A stretch of DNA of 40,557 nucleotides from Muribaculaceae bacterium (GCA_017619935.1 JAFZRJ010000022.1:1-40557); one strand, 5' to 3'. Positions 7,815 through 15,600 are shown, counted from the first letter of the stretch. Notes: a model not told the origin generated them from the letters alone. Made by a program: numbers and translations.

Positions 7815-7845
7815 CAAAATTACAATAAAAAAAAGAAACATCCAA
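7815..7845 (-). promoter_or_regulatory. Promoter of the LysM / barrel operon
   Basis: Minus-strand TAATTTTG (7815-7822) and TTG (7843-7845) with a 20-bp spacer match the Bacteroidota consensus, about 34 bp before ATG 7781. The operon is therefore independent of dnaG upstream. Confidence 0.7.
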
Positions 7846-7889
7846 ACCTTGACTGCCATAACGCACGGCTGCGAGTGTCGCTTGCTAGT

Positions 7890-10088
7890 TTACTTCGGGG
7901 CTACCACGCGGTCGCCGATGAACTTGGATAATTGGCGCCTGATGGCGTAGAGCTCTTGCAACTTTTCCATGAGTTCTTCGCTCTGCTCGGATGAGCCCGC
8001 TTGTTGCATTTGCTTCTGCATCTGCTTGATTTGCTGGTTGACAATGGCGTTTTTCAAGTTGTAGAGCGACTTTGGAATCAAGGTGAGCAGCCGGTCAAAA
8101 TCGGAAGCCAACGGCCCGTATTGGGTGTAAATCTTGCTGAGTTGGTTCTTTTCGCTCATCAGTTCGTAGGAGATGTTGCGAACCTCATCATCGGGATGTG
8201 AGCACAAGCGCCGCTCGAGATAAGCCATGCGGAAGTCATTGATTTTTTGGCTGAACTCGGCGTTGACGGCATTCCGCACCTCTTGCTCTTTCTTGTCGAT
8301 TTCGCTGCTGGTCAGCCCCGTGGGGTCGATGGATTGGAAACGAGACCGGCATTCGTTGTCGGCTTGCTGGTGAATGTCTTGCTCAAAGGCGGCCAAATCG
8401 CTGTAGAATTCAGGAATCATGTCCACCGCCGAGTCGTAGACGGCCTTGAGTGCGTGGTTGGTGAGCTGTATGTTGTCGGCGGTCAATTCCGAATGGATGA
8501 ACTCCAAGACGGTGGTCGGCACTTTCTCGCCGTTGTCCAGTTCGGTCTCGCACAAGTAGCACATGCCGTACTTGACTATGTAGCGCAACACTTCCTGCTC
8601 TTGCCGATAGATGGCCGATACCCGTGTGCGCGTCTCCTTGTCGATGGGTGGGGTGACGGTGATGACGGGCGGTATGGGAGTGTCGGGCGGCGTGGGCTCG
8701 CTTTCATCTCTGGCCTCTTGGACAACCATTTCGCCCTCTCCACGTCTTTTCTCGCGTTCACGGCGCTTGAACTCCTCGTCGCGGTTCTTGCGGATGTGTT
8801 TCTCAATCTCTCGCAGGAGCACTTTTTCCTCTATCCCGAAGATGGAGGCACATTCCTTGGCATAGACCGAACGGGTGATGGCCGTAGGAATCATCGCGAT
8901 GGACTTGACCACCTCGGTGATGGCTTGCGAGCGCTTGATGGGGTCGTTCTGGGCGTCTTTCAGCAGAATGTGCGTTTTGAACGAGATGAAGTCGGTCTCG
9001 TTTTCGGCGATATACTGTTCCACCCAGGAGGCGTTGTGCGACTGGGCGTAACTGTCGGGGTCTTCGCCCTCGGGCAGGAGCAGCACCTTGATGTTCAGGC
9101 CTTCTTTGAGTAGCATGTCGATGCCTCGTAACGCAGCCTTGATGCCCGCCTCGTCGCCGTCGAACAGTTCGGTGACGTTTTCGGTGAAACGGTGCAGCAA
9201 GTGGATGTGCCCTTCGGTGAGAGACGTTCCCGACGAGGCGATGACATTTTCAAATCCGGCCTGGTGCATCGAGATGACGTCGGCATATCCCTCAACGATG
9301 AAGCATTTGCCTTGTGAGGCGATGGCCCGTTTGGCTTGGAACAGGCCATACATGGTGCTGTGGCTCTTGTTGTAGATGATGGAGTCGGGCGAGTTGAAAT
9401 ACTTGGCATGGTCGCCTTTCTTCAGGGTGCGACCGCCGAAGGCAATGACCTTTCCGGCCACATTGAAGATGGGGAACATCACGCGTCCGCGATAGAAGTC
9501 AAATCCACCGCCGTGATTGTCGTCTTTGCAAAGTCCGAGTTTGAATAGCAGGTCACGGCTGTAGCCTTCGCCGATGGCGGCTCGGTAGAGCGCGGTGCGG
9601 TCTTCGGGGCAATAGCCCAACCGGAACTTGCGTATGGTGGCGTCGCTGAATCCGCGTTGGCGGAAGTAGGAGAGTCCTATCTCCTGTCCGTCGGTTGATT
9701 CCCATAGTCGTTTTTCAAAGAACTGGCAGGCCCATTCGTTGAGGACGAGCATCGACTCACGTTCGGTTTGTTCGGTGCGCTCTTCATCGGTGAGCTCGCG
9801 TTCTTTCACCTCGATGTGGTATTTGTTGGCAAGGTATTTCAACGCTTCGACGTAAGTCATCTGCTCGTGGAGCATGATGAAGTTGACAGCGCTGCCGCCT
9901 TGACCGCAACTGAAACACTTGCAGATGCCTTTGGCCCTCGATACGTAGAACGACGGAGTGCGGTCGTTGTGGAAAGGGCACAGGCCTACCCAGTTGGCCC
10001 CTCGTTTTTTGAGGGTAACAAAGTCACTCACCACATCCACGATGTCGGCGGTGTCAAGAATTTGTGAAATAGTTGTGCGGTCAATCAT
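7890..10088 (-). CDS. dnaG: DNA primase
   Basis: A 732-residue DnaG. The N-terminal CHC2 zinc finger is intact (Cys37, His40, Cys58, Cys61, in CPFHNDRTPSF and CKCFSCGQGG). The TOPRIM core shows FIVEGYADV (Glu266) and ELFDGDEAGIKAA (Asp310, Asp312), the metal-binding residues for primer synthesis. A highly charged linker follows near 430-480 (KRREREKRRGEGE, then a proline-rich stretch), and the C-terminal helical part, which binds DnaB helicase, runs to QLSKFIGDRVVAPK. It is longer than the enterobacterial protein (about 580), which is usual for Bacteroidota. Monocistronic, with a consensus promoter just upstream. Confidence 0.96.
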   Translation of the reverse strand: MIDRTTISQILDTADIVDVVSDFVTLKKRGANWVGLCPFHNDRTPSFYVSRAKGICKCFSCGQGGSAVNFIMLHEQMTYVEALKYLANKYHIEVKERELTDEERTEQTERESMLVLNEWACQFFEKRLWESTDGQEIGLSYFRQRGFSDATIRKFRLGYCPEDRTALYRAAIGEGYSRDLLFKLGLCKDDNHGGGFDFYRGRVMFPIFNVAGKVIAFGGRTLKKGDHAKYFNSPDSIIYNKSHSTMYGLFQAKRAIASQGKCFIVEGYADVISMHQAGFENVIASSGTSLTEGHIHLLHRFTENVTELFDGDEAGIKAALRGIDMLLKEGLNIKVLLLPEGEDPDSYAQSHNASWVEQYIAENETDFISFKTHILLKDAQNDPIKRSQAITEVVKSIAMIPTAITRSVYAKECASIFGIEEKVLLREIEKHIRKNRDEEFKRREREKRRGEGEMVVQEARDESEPTPPDTPIPPVITVTPPIDKETRTRVSAIYRQEQEVLRYIVKYGMCYLCETELDNGEKVPTTVLEFIHSELTADNIQLTNHALKAVYDSAVDMIPEFYSDLAAFEQDIHQQADNECRSRFQSIDPTGLTSSEIDKKEQEVRNAVNAEFSQKINDFRMAYLERRLCSHPDDEVRNISYELMSEKNQLSKIYTQYGPLASDFDRLLTLIPKSLYNLKNAIVNQQIKQMQKQMQQAGSSEQSEELMEKLQELYAIRRQLSKFIGDRVVAPK

Positions 10089-10115
10089 GATAATATCTTA
10101 CGTTGAAATGGAGTG

Positions 10116-10146
10116 CAAATTTAGCGATATTTTTCTTACGGCGCAA
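10116..10146 (-). promoter_or_regulatory. Promoter of dnaG
   Basis: Minus-strand TAAATTTG (10116-10123) and TTG (10144-10146), 20-bp spacer, 28 bp before the ATG. Good match to the Bacteroidota consensus. Confidence 0.7.
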
Positions 10147-10268
10147 TACGATTTTTGCACAAACTATTCACATGTTAATAAGTTGTCGTTCCGATTTAAC
10201 CTCTCCCCGAAGAGGTGATGTCACATTTTCAAGTGTTTGTGGGCGAGATTAACCACATTTAATTTATA

Positions 10269-10304
10269 TGTGCTTAAATGTAGCACATTGTGCCCGTAAT
10301 TTTG
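10269..10304 (+). promoter_or_regulatory. Inverted repeat and -7 box of the small gene at 10333
   Basis: TGTGCT, seven bases, AGCACA (10269-10287) is a perfect inverted repeat; a second one, AATGT-AGC-ACATT, is nested in the same bases. A consensus -7 TAATTTTG follows at 10297-10304. The repeats cover the -33 area, where a repressor or activator could act. Upstream, ACCTCT-CCCCGA-AGAGGT near 10200 is another short hairpin of unclear role. Confidence 0.5.
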
Positions 10305-10332
10305 CAGTGTAAATGATAAAAATCATCACGAT

Positions 10333-10662
10333 ATGAAAACGACTGAATCCATTAATTCGCTCACAAGAAGCGACGAGATTATTGCCACCATTGAATATAA
10401 TGGACATCAATTGGCCTCGCTGTCACGCAAAAATTTTGCTTGCGTCGACGAGGTGGTTCGCACGTTGGTGACGTTGGCGGGCAACTTTGTGGGTCTCGCC
10501 AAGCTCCACATTCGCAACAAGACGCAGGGCTGGAACATGCTGATGGGTGTCGCATCGCATCAACGCCGTCGCCAGCCTCTGCTGGCCTCCGAATCACTGC
10601 CATCGTTGGCTGCCGGTGCCGCTGCTTCATGGCAGGGCCGTCAGCTGTCCATCCCATGGTAA
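10333..10662 (+). CDS. Small protein of unknown function
   Basis: A 109-residue protein I do not recognise. The first 75 residues look folded and mixed alpha/beta (TIEYNGHQLASLSR, CVDEVVRTLVTLAGNFVGLA, LHIRNKTQGWNML); the rest is Arg/Ala/Ser-rich and ends IPW. No signal peptide or membrane helix, so probably cytoplasmic. Support for a real gene: a consensus -7 box 28 bp upstream, a strong intrinsic terminator 18 bp past the stop, and a frame that fills the space between them. Alternative frames through the same DNA lack such signals. The basic tail (HQRRRQ) could contact nucleic acid; that is speculation. Confidence 0.7.
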   Translation: MKTTESINSLTRSDEIIATIEYNGHQLASLSRKNFACVDEVVRTLVTLAGNFVGLAKLHIRNKTQGWNMLMGVASHQRRRQPLLASESLPSLAAGAAASWQGRQLSIPW

Positions 10663-10680
10663 GCGGGTTTGGACGGGGTG

Positions 10681-10731
10681 AAAGCGGTTGTCGTTTATCT
10701 CTGAATGGATAGAGTGCGACAACCGCTTTTT
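10681..10731 (+). terminator. Intrinsic terminator of the small gene
   Basis: A 13-bp perfect stem (AAAGCGGTTGTCG with CGACAACCGCTTT) closes a 23-nt loop that holds a further CTCT/AGAG pairing, followed by TT and TATT. It makes the 10333 gene monocistronic. Confidence 0.85.
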
Positions 10732-10763
10732 ATTAAAAATGTGTAATAAATGGTTTTAATGAC

Positions 10764-10793
10764 TTGTCATGTGGCGAAAAAGCAGTAATTTTA
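10764..10793 (+). promoter_or_regulatory. Candidate promoter of the GGGtGRT operon
   Basis: TTG (10764-10766), 19 bp, TAATTTTA (10786-10793): right spacing, one mismatch in the -7 box. It would give a leader of about 55 nt. Confidence 0.5.
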
Positions 10794-10854
10794 CGTTCTA
10801 AATCAGACAGGAATTGATTTAATATAGCTATAATAATCAAAACAGAGATTTATT

Positions 10855-11547
10855 ATGATTTATTCTCATGAAGTACAAAACATGTGCTGCGTAGCCAAGG
10901 GTGCTAACCACCCGTCGGCTCCCATTCCCGAGGAAGGAAAATGGGTGCGGTCAAAGGAGATTAAAGATGTATCAGGTTTTACCCACGGCATCGGCCACTG
11001 CGCTCCTCAACAGGGTGCTTGCAAGTTGTCGCTGAATGTGAAAGAGGGTATCATCGAGGAATGTTTGATTGAGACCATCGGTTGCTCGGGCATGACCCAC
11101 AGCGCTGCCATGGCCGCCGAGATTCTTCCCGGCAAGACCATTCTCGAAGCCTTGAATACCGACCTGGTGTGTGACGCCATCAACACCGCCATGCGTGAAC
11201 TGTTTTTGCAGATTGTGTAGGGCCGTACTCAGAGCGCCTTCAGCGAAGGCGGCCTCGTGGTGGGCGCATCGCTGGAAGACCTGGGCAAGGGTTTGCGCAG
11301 CCAGGTGGGAACGATGTTCGGAACCCGCGCCAAGGGCGTCCGTTACCTGGAGATGACCGAGGGCTATTGCACCCGCATGGCGCTCGATGAGAACAACGAA
11401 GTGATTGGCTATGAATTCTTGAGCCTGGGCAAGTTCACCGATGCTATGAAGAAGGGCAAGACTCCCGAAGAGGCGCTCGAAGAGGCCAAGGGCCACTATG
11501 GACGATTTGAAAATGCACCCAAGTATATTGACCCACGTAAAGAATAA
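10855..11547 (+). pseudogene. NifU-like iron-sulfur cluster scaffold, interrupted by an in-frame TAG
   Basis: One frame of 231 codons encodes the scaffold protein that accompanies GGGtGRT proteins, but codon 122 (11218-11220) is TAG. The reading frame is otherwise unbroken on both sides: ...MRELFLQIV, stop, GRTQSAFSEGGLVVG... to KYIDPRKE. From memory, homologues carry Tyr here, so one third-base change would explain it. The NifU/IscU core is visible: GACKLSLNVKEGIIEE (Cys56), ETIGCSGMTHSAAMAAEIL (Cys77) and GKTILEAL; further cysteines are at 11, 12, 49, 70 and 106. The product would hold or deliver an iron-sulfur cluster. Either the gene is recently broken, the stop is read through, the two halves are made separately, or the base is wrong. 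The rest shows no decay, and the partner gene 17 bp downstream is intact. Confidence 0.8.
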
Positions 11548-11550
11548 TAA

Positions 11551-11555
11551 GGAGG
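11551..11555 (+). promoter_or_regulatory. Strong Shine-Dalgarno site of the GGGtGRT gene
   Basis: GGAGG (within TAAGGAGGA), 9 nt before ATG 11565. Most genes here lack any such site, so this one is an outlier. It supports the 11565 start and translation independent of the interrupted upstream gene. Confidence 0.75.
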
Positions 11556-11564
11556 AAACAGACT

Positions 11565-12575
11565 ATGATGAGAGAAGTAAAATTTGAATCGCAAGACCGC
11601 CGCATGAAGCAGGTGCTTGCCGCTCTGAATGCCGTTGGCATTAAGGACATTGAAGAGGCCAACGCCATCTGCGACCAGTATGGTATCGACCCCTATATGA
11701 CTTGTGAAGAAACTCAGCAGATCTGTTTTGAGAATGCTAAGTGGGCCTATGTGTGTGGTGCCGCCATCGCTTTGAAGAAGGGCTGCAAGGTGGCCGCCGA
11801 TGCAGCCGAGGCCATTGGCTTGGGTTTGCAGGCATTCTGCATTCCTGGCAGTGTGGCCGATGACCGCAAGGTGGGTCTGGGTCATGGTAATTTGGCCGCT
11901 CGTCTGTTGCGCGAAGAGACCAAGTGCTTCGCTTTCTTGGCTGGTCACGAGTCGTTTGCGGCTGCCGAGGGTGCCATTAAGATTGCCGGCAAGGCCAACA
12001 AGGTTCGCAAGGAGCCTCTCCGTGTGATTTTGAACGGACTGGGCAAGGATGCCGCCAAGATTATCAGCCGTATCAATGGTTTTACCTATGTGCAGACCGA
12101 GTTTGACTACTTCACCGGTGAGTTGAAAGAGGTTGCCCGCACGCCATACAGCAATGGTGACCGTGCCAAGGTGAATTGCTACGGTGCCGATGACGTTCGC
12201 GAAGGTGTCGCCATTATGTGGAAGGAAGGCGTGGATGTGTCGATTACAGGTAACTCGACCAATCCCACCCGCTTCCAGCACCCCGTGGCCGGAACCTACA
12301 AGAAAGAGCGCGTACTGGCTGGCAAGCCCTATTTCAGCGTGGCTAGTGGTGGCGGTACAGGCCGCACGTTGCATCCCGACAATATGGCTGCCGGTCCTGC
12401 CAGCTACGGCATGACCGATACGTTGGGTCGTATGCACAGCGACGCACAGTTTGCCGGTTCCAGCTCGGTTCCCGCTCACGTTGAGATGATGGGCTTCCTG
12501 GGCATCGGTAATAACCCTATGGTGGGTTGCACCGTGGCAGTGGCAGTCGATGTCGCCCAAGCGCTGAACAAGTAA
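11565..12575 (+). CDS. GGGtGRT protein
   Basis: A 336-residue protein of the GGGtGRT family, named for its motif, seen here as SGGGTGRTLHP (GGGTGRT at 262-268). Other conserved-looking stretches are FLAGHESFAAAEGAIKIAGKANKVRKEP and, after the motif, DNMAAGPASYGMTDTLGRMHSDAQFAGSSSVPAHVEMMGFLG. Nine cysteines (36, 47, 54, 64, 74, 92, 121, 205, 322) are unusual for a cytoplasmic protein and fit with its partner, a NifU-like cluster scaffold encoded 17 bp upstream. No signal peptide. Biochemical function is, to my knowledge, not established; a cluster-dependent enzyme or a carrier are both possible. Intact, with a strong Shine-Dalgarno site and its own terminator. Confidence 0.9.
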   Translation: MMREVKFESQDRRMKQVLAALNAVGIKDIEEANAICDQYGIDPYMTCEETQQICFENAKWAYVCGAAIALKKGCKVAADAAEAIGLGLQAFCIPGSVADDRKVGLGHGNLAARLLREETKCFAFLAGHESFAAAEGAIKIAGKANKVRKEPLRVILNGLGKDAAKIISRINGFTYVQTEFDYFTGELKEVARTPYSNGDRAKVNCYGADDVREGVAIMWKEGVDVSITGNSTNPTRFQHPVAGTYKKERVLAGKPYFSVASGGGTGRTLHPDNMAAGPASYGMTDTLGRMHSDAQFAGSSSVPAHVEMMGFLGIGNNPMVGCTVAVAVDVAQALNK

Positions 12576-12608
12576 ATACAGAACATCCTTATTTGAGATG
12601 AAATAGGA

Positions 12609-12640
12609 GAGGCTCCAACACATTCGTTGGGGCCTCTTTT
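12609..12640 (+). terminator. Terminator of the GGGtGRT operon
   Basis: An 11-bp stem (GAGGCTCCAAC with GTTGGGGCCTC, one T-G wobble), a 6-nt loop and TTTT. It lies 33 bp past the stop. Confidence 0.8.
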
Positions 12641-12737
12641 GATATAGTCAAAATTAAACCCGAATCGGTCATTTGGCCGATGACAGGTTGATTTTTAGGT
12701 CTTTTATGTCCTATTAGATTCTTATTGGCATCTAGTT

Positions 12738-12909
12738 GAATTTGACGATGCAACAATCAAGCAGGTACAGTACAAGCTTAACCGTAGGCCAAGAAAAAAA
12801 CTCGATTTTGAAACACCAAAATCAAGTTTTTTCAAAAATATCAAGAATTTTGTCTATTTCGTACTTGCTATTAGAATTCACCAATCTTGTTGGACTTGCA
12901 ATAAGTTGA
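12738..12909 (+). mobile_element. Decayed 3' end of an IS30-type transposase
   Basis: Reading from 12738 the plus strand encodes EFDDATIKQVQYKLNRRPRK followed by KLDFETPKSSFFKN, which is the C-terminal signature of IS30-family transposases (LN-RPRK-L, then TP and F). After a +1 frameshift the DNA at 12877-12909 reads FTNLVGLAIS and stops, like the short V-A-x-A-S ending of these enzymes. In-frame stops lie just upstream (TAG at 12711 and 12732), and nothing of the catalytic DDE core is left between the GGGtGRT terminator and here. No clear terminal repeats were found. The remaining 12641-12737 holds only ATCGG/CCGAT repeat halves and no gene. Confidence 0.65.
12795..12832. terminator. Hairpin inside the transposase remnant, possible bidirectional terminator for prs
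   Basis: AAAAAACTCGATTTTG and CAAAATCAAGTTTTTT pair over 16 positions with one mismatch around a 6-nt loop, with T-runs in both directions. It lies 87 bp past the prs stop on the minus strand. The arms coincide with the codons for KKLDFETPKSSFF, so the hairpin arises from transposase coding sequence. Confidence 0.5.
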
Positions 12910-12918
12910 AACGGCTTG

Positions 12919-13851
12919 TTACAGCAGGTACTGTGAACTGATGGAACGATTGTCGTGGACGCGTTGGATGGTGTCGGCAAACAGCGAAGCGATGCTGATG
13001 ATGGTCACTTTCGGGCACTTTGCGGTGTCGAAAGGAATGGAGTTGGAGAATATCACCTCATCGAGGGCACTTTCCATGATGCGTTCACTGGCGGGATTGC
13101 TCATGATGGCGTGTGATGCTAATGCGCGCACACTCTTTGCACCAGCCTCCTTCATGATGTTGGCGGCTTTGCAGATGGTCCCTGCCGTGTCAATCATGTC
13201 ATCGACAAGCACCACGTTTTTACCTTTCACGTCACCGATGACCGTCATGGTCTCCACCACATTGGCCTTGGCGCGCTGCTTGTGGCAGAGCACGAGAGGC
13301 GCGTCGAAATACTTGGCGTAGCTGTGAGCACGTTTTGCTCCACCCACATCGGGGCTGGCAATCACCATGTCGGGCAGCCGCAGCGACTCGATGTAGGGGA
13401 TAAATACCGACGAGGCGTAGAGGTGATTGACGGGGATGTCGAAGAAGCCTTGGATTTGGTCGGCATGGAGGTCCATGGTGATGAGGCAATCGATGCCAGC
13501 AACGGTAAGGAGGTCGGCCACCAGTTTTGCGGCAATGGAGACACGCGGTTTGTCCTTGCGGTCTTGGCGTGCCCATCCGAAGTATGGAATCACGGCGGCA
13601 ATCGACTTGGCCGAAGCACGTTTGGCGGCGTCAATCATCAGGAGCAGCTCCATCAGATTGTCGGTGTTGGGGAAGGTGGACTGAATCAGATAGACGTGAG
13701 CTCCCCGCACCGATTCCTCGAACGACACTTCAAATTCACCGTCGGCAAAGTGCATGATGTTCATTTTGCCAAGCTCTACTCCCAAATCATGGGCAATCTC
13801 GCTGGCAACATAGCGAGAATTTGTTCCAGAGAAGACTTTAAATTGACTCAT
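12919..13851 (-). CDS. prs: Ribose-phosphate pyrophosphokinase
   Basis: A 310-residue class I PRPP synthetase of usual length, making PRPP from ribose 5-phosphate and ATP for nucleotide, histidine and tryptophan synthesis. Visible motifs: FADGEFEVSFEESVRG near the N-terminus, PYFGWARQDRKDKPR (ATP flexible loop), MDLHADQIQGFFDIPVNHL (metal and substrate site), SPDVGGAKRAHSYAK, and the PRPP-binding loop VVLVDDMIDTAGTICKAA. Cytoplasmic. Monocistronic; a -7 box lies 36 bp before the ATG. Confidence 0.97.
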   Translation of the reverse strand: MSQFKVFSGTNSRYVASEIAHDLGVELGKMNIMHFADGEFEVSFEESVRGAHVYLIQSTFPNTDNLMELLLMIDAAKRASAKSIAAVIPYFGWARQDRKDKPRVSIAAKLVADLLTVAGIDCLITMDLHADQIQGFFDIPVNHLYASSVFIPYIESLRLPDMVIASPDVGGAKRAHSYAKYFDAPLVLCHKQRAKANVVETMTVIGDVKGKNVVLVDDMIDTAGTICKAANIMKEAGAKSVRALASHAIMSNPASERIMESALDEVIFSNSIPFDTAKCPKVTIISIASLFADTIQRVHDNRSISSQYLL

Positions 13852-13886
13852 AGGTTGGTGGTTAAGATAGTGATTGAATAGCAGTG

Positions 13887-13894
13887 CAAAGTTA
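13887..13894 (-). promoter_or_regulatory. -7 box of prs
   Basis: Minus-strand TAACTTTG is an exact TAnnTTTG match. No good -33 element is visible at the expected distance. Confidence 0.5.
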
Positions 13895-13918
13895 AAGAAA
13901 AAAAGTTGTATTGGAAAG

Positions 13919-15562
13919 TCATTTTGAAATAAATTTCCAAATCACGGCATCGTTCGCCGGAATGGTCAGCGTTAGAGGCTTGCTTGATGACAATTCAAAT
14001 GTTTGATTGTCATGATGTAATAATTCCTGTGCCGAAACTGAACCTTCGCGAAGATTTAACCTTTGCATGGCATGGTCGGGGATGTGAACAGGAATAGTGA
14101 CGAGTTCGTTGTGGAAATTGGCGACAATGAGCAACACGTCCTTGTCGTGGTGTCGCAAAAAGGCGTATTGGCGCGTGAGATGTGGGTTGACATACATCAA
14201 GTCGAACATACCCCCTAAAGCGATGCACTTCTCGCTATTGCACATTCTCAAAACACGTTTGTAATAGTCGCGCAGCGGATGCCGGCGGTTGAGCGCGGTT
14301 TTGCTCAGCCATTGCCTGATGGTGGGCACGCTCCAATAGTCAAAGATGGTGGTGCGTCCGTCCAGCCCACTGAAGCCTTCGGCATCACTAGCCTGTTCGC
14401 CTAGTTCCTGACCGGCATAGATCATCATGGGACAAGTGGAGATGGTCGCACTCACCACCAGAGCCGGACGGCCTTTGACGGCATCACCTGCAAATTGCGG
14501 GCTGGCCAGTCGCAGTTCATCGTGGTTCTCCAGAAAGTTGAGCATGTGTCCACGGATATCATCCACCGTTTGCCAACATGCTGAAAGGGTCTGAGTCGAT
14601 GCTCCATTTCGCACTATATTAAATAATGTGTCGTAGAGGGTGACTTTGTCATAGAGATAGTCAAAGCCGCCGTCATTGATATAACTATGGTAAAGTGCCG
14701 TGTCATAAATCTCGGCGATGAAGATGACATGAGGAAACTCGTGCTTGACTTGTGCGATGGCCCAGTGCCAAAATTCCACCGGCACCATGTGCGCCATGTC
14801 GCATCGTAAACCGTCGATACCCTTGCCGCACCAGAACATCAGGATGTCCAGCATCTTGTGCCAGGTGTCGGGAATGGGGGAGAAGTGGCGGCTTCCGTTC
14901 CACGGGTCAATGCCGTAGTTGAGTTTTACCGTTTCATACCAGTCGTTGATGCTGGGAGAGGCGTGCCAGCAGTCGTTGCCGGTGGCACGTGCCGGCATCT
15001 CCTGGTAGGCATCTTTTCCCTGACCCATGTCAACACTTGGGGCAAACGCTTGACCGGTGATGTAGTAGAAATTATTGTTGGGCTCAAAGAACATGCCTTT
15101 ATTATCGTCCTCACCCAAATCTTTGACCCCTTTGGGCTTGGCGTCGCTGGCATATTCGCGAGCCACGTGATTCGGGACAAAGTCGATGATGACTTTCATA
15201 CCCGCGTCGTGAGTGCGCTGGACCAGCGATTCGAACTCCTCCATGCGATGCTTGACGTCTTCGGCCAATTCGGGAGAAACGTCGTAGTAGTCGCGAATGG
15301 CGTAGGGGGAGCCAGCTTCGCCCTTCACAACATGGGGATTGCAGGGCTTGATGCCAGGAAATCGTGTCTTGGTGGCATGCTCAATGATACCAGTGTACCA
15401 AACGTGGGTGACACCTATTTGTTTGATGGCAGTAAGAATGTGTTTGTCAATCTCGTTGAATTTTCCGGCGCCGTTTTGCCGCAATGTTCCATTAGGCACG
15501 CAGTGGTCGTTCACATAGGTGAACCAGCGAGGGAATAATTGATAAATAATGGGCTTTTTCAT
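13919..15562 (-). CDS. Alpha-amylase family glycoside hydrolase (GH13)
   Basis: A 547-residue GH13 enzyme acting on alpha-glucans. The four conserved regions are in place: DFVPNH at 127-132, GIDGLRCDMAH with nucleophile Asp255, FIAEIYDT with acid/base Glu284, and FLENHDELR with Asp348. A short C-terminal beta domain ends LTIPANDAVIWKFISK. There is no signal peptide, so it is probably cytoplasmic and works on glycogen or imported maltodextrins rather than extracellular starch; no sus genes are nearby. The frame can be extended to 15595, but the promoter at 15571-15600 lies across that extension, so ATG 15562 (MKKPIIYQLFPRWF) is the start. The predicted leader is nearly absent. Confidence 0.93.
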   Translation of the reverse strand: MKKPIIYQLFPRWFTYVNDHCVPNGTLRQNGAGKFNEIDKHILTAIKQIGVTHVWYTGIIEHATKTRFPGIKPCNPHVVKGEAGSPYAIRDYYDVSPELAEDVKHRMEEFESLVQRTHDAGMKVIIDFVPNHVAREYASDAKPKGVKDLGEDDNKGMFFEPNNNFYYITGQAFAPSVDMGQGKDAYQEMPARATGNDCWHASPSINDWYETVKLNYGIDPWNGSRHFSPIPDTWHKMLDILMFWCGKGIDGLRCDMAHMVPVEFWHWAIAQVKHEFPHVIFIAEIYDTALYHSYINDGGFDYLYDKVTLYDTLFNIVRNGASTQTLSACWQTVDDIRGHMLNFLENHDELRLASPQFAGDAVKGRPALVVSATISTCPMMIYAGQELGEQASDAEGFSGLDGRTTIFDYWSVPTIRQWLSKTALNRRHPLRDYYKRVLRMCNSEKCIALGGMFDLMYVNPHLTRQYAFLRHHDKDVLLIVANFHNELVTIPVHIPDHAMQRLNLREGSVSAQELLHHDNQTFELSSSKPLTLTIPANDAVIWKFISK

Positions 15563-15570
15563 ATTGACCA

Positions 15571-15600
15571 CAAAATTAGTGCAAGTTGAGAGCAATGCAA
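15571..15600 (-). promoter_or_regulatory. Promoter of the GH13 gene
   Basis: Minus-strand TAATTTTG (15571-15578), 19-bp spacer, TTG (15598-15600): a full consensus match. It predicts a transcript starting within a few bases of the ATG. Confidence 0.75.

Noticed and set aside
11218-11220. TAG recoded to an amino acid across the genome
   Set aside because: feoAB and the 25452 gene end in TAG, and prfA is intact, so TAG is a normal stop.
10972-11496. Minus-strand frame opposite the scaffold gene
   Set aside because: Antisense shadow; the plus frame carries the NifU-like motifs and no minus-strand promoter is seen.
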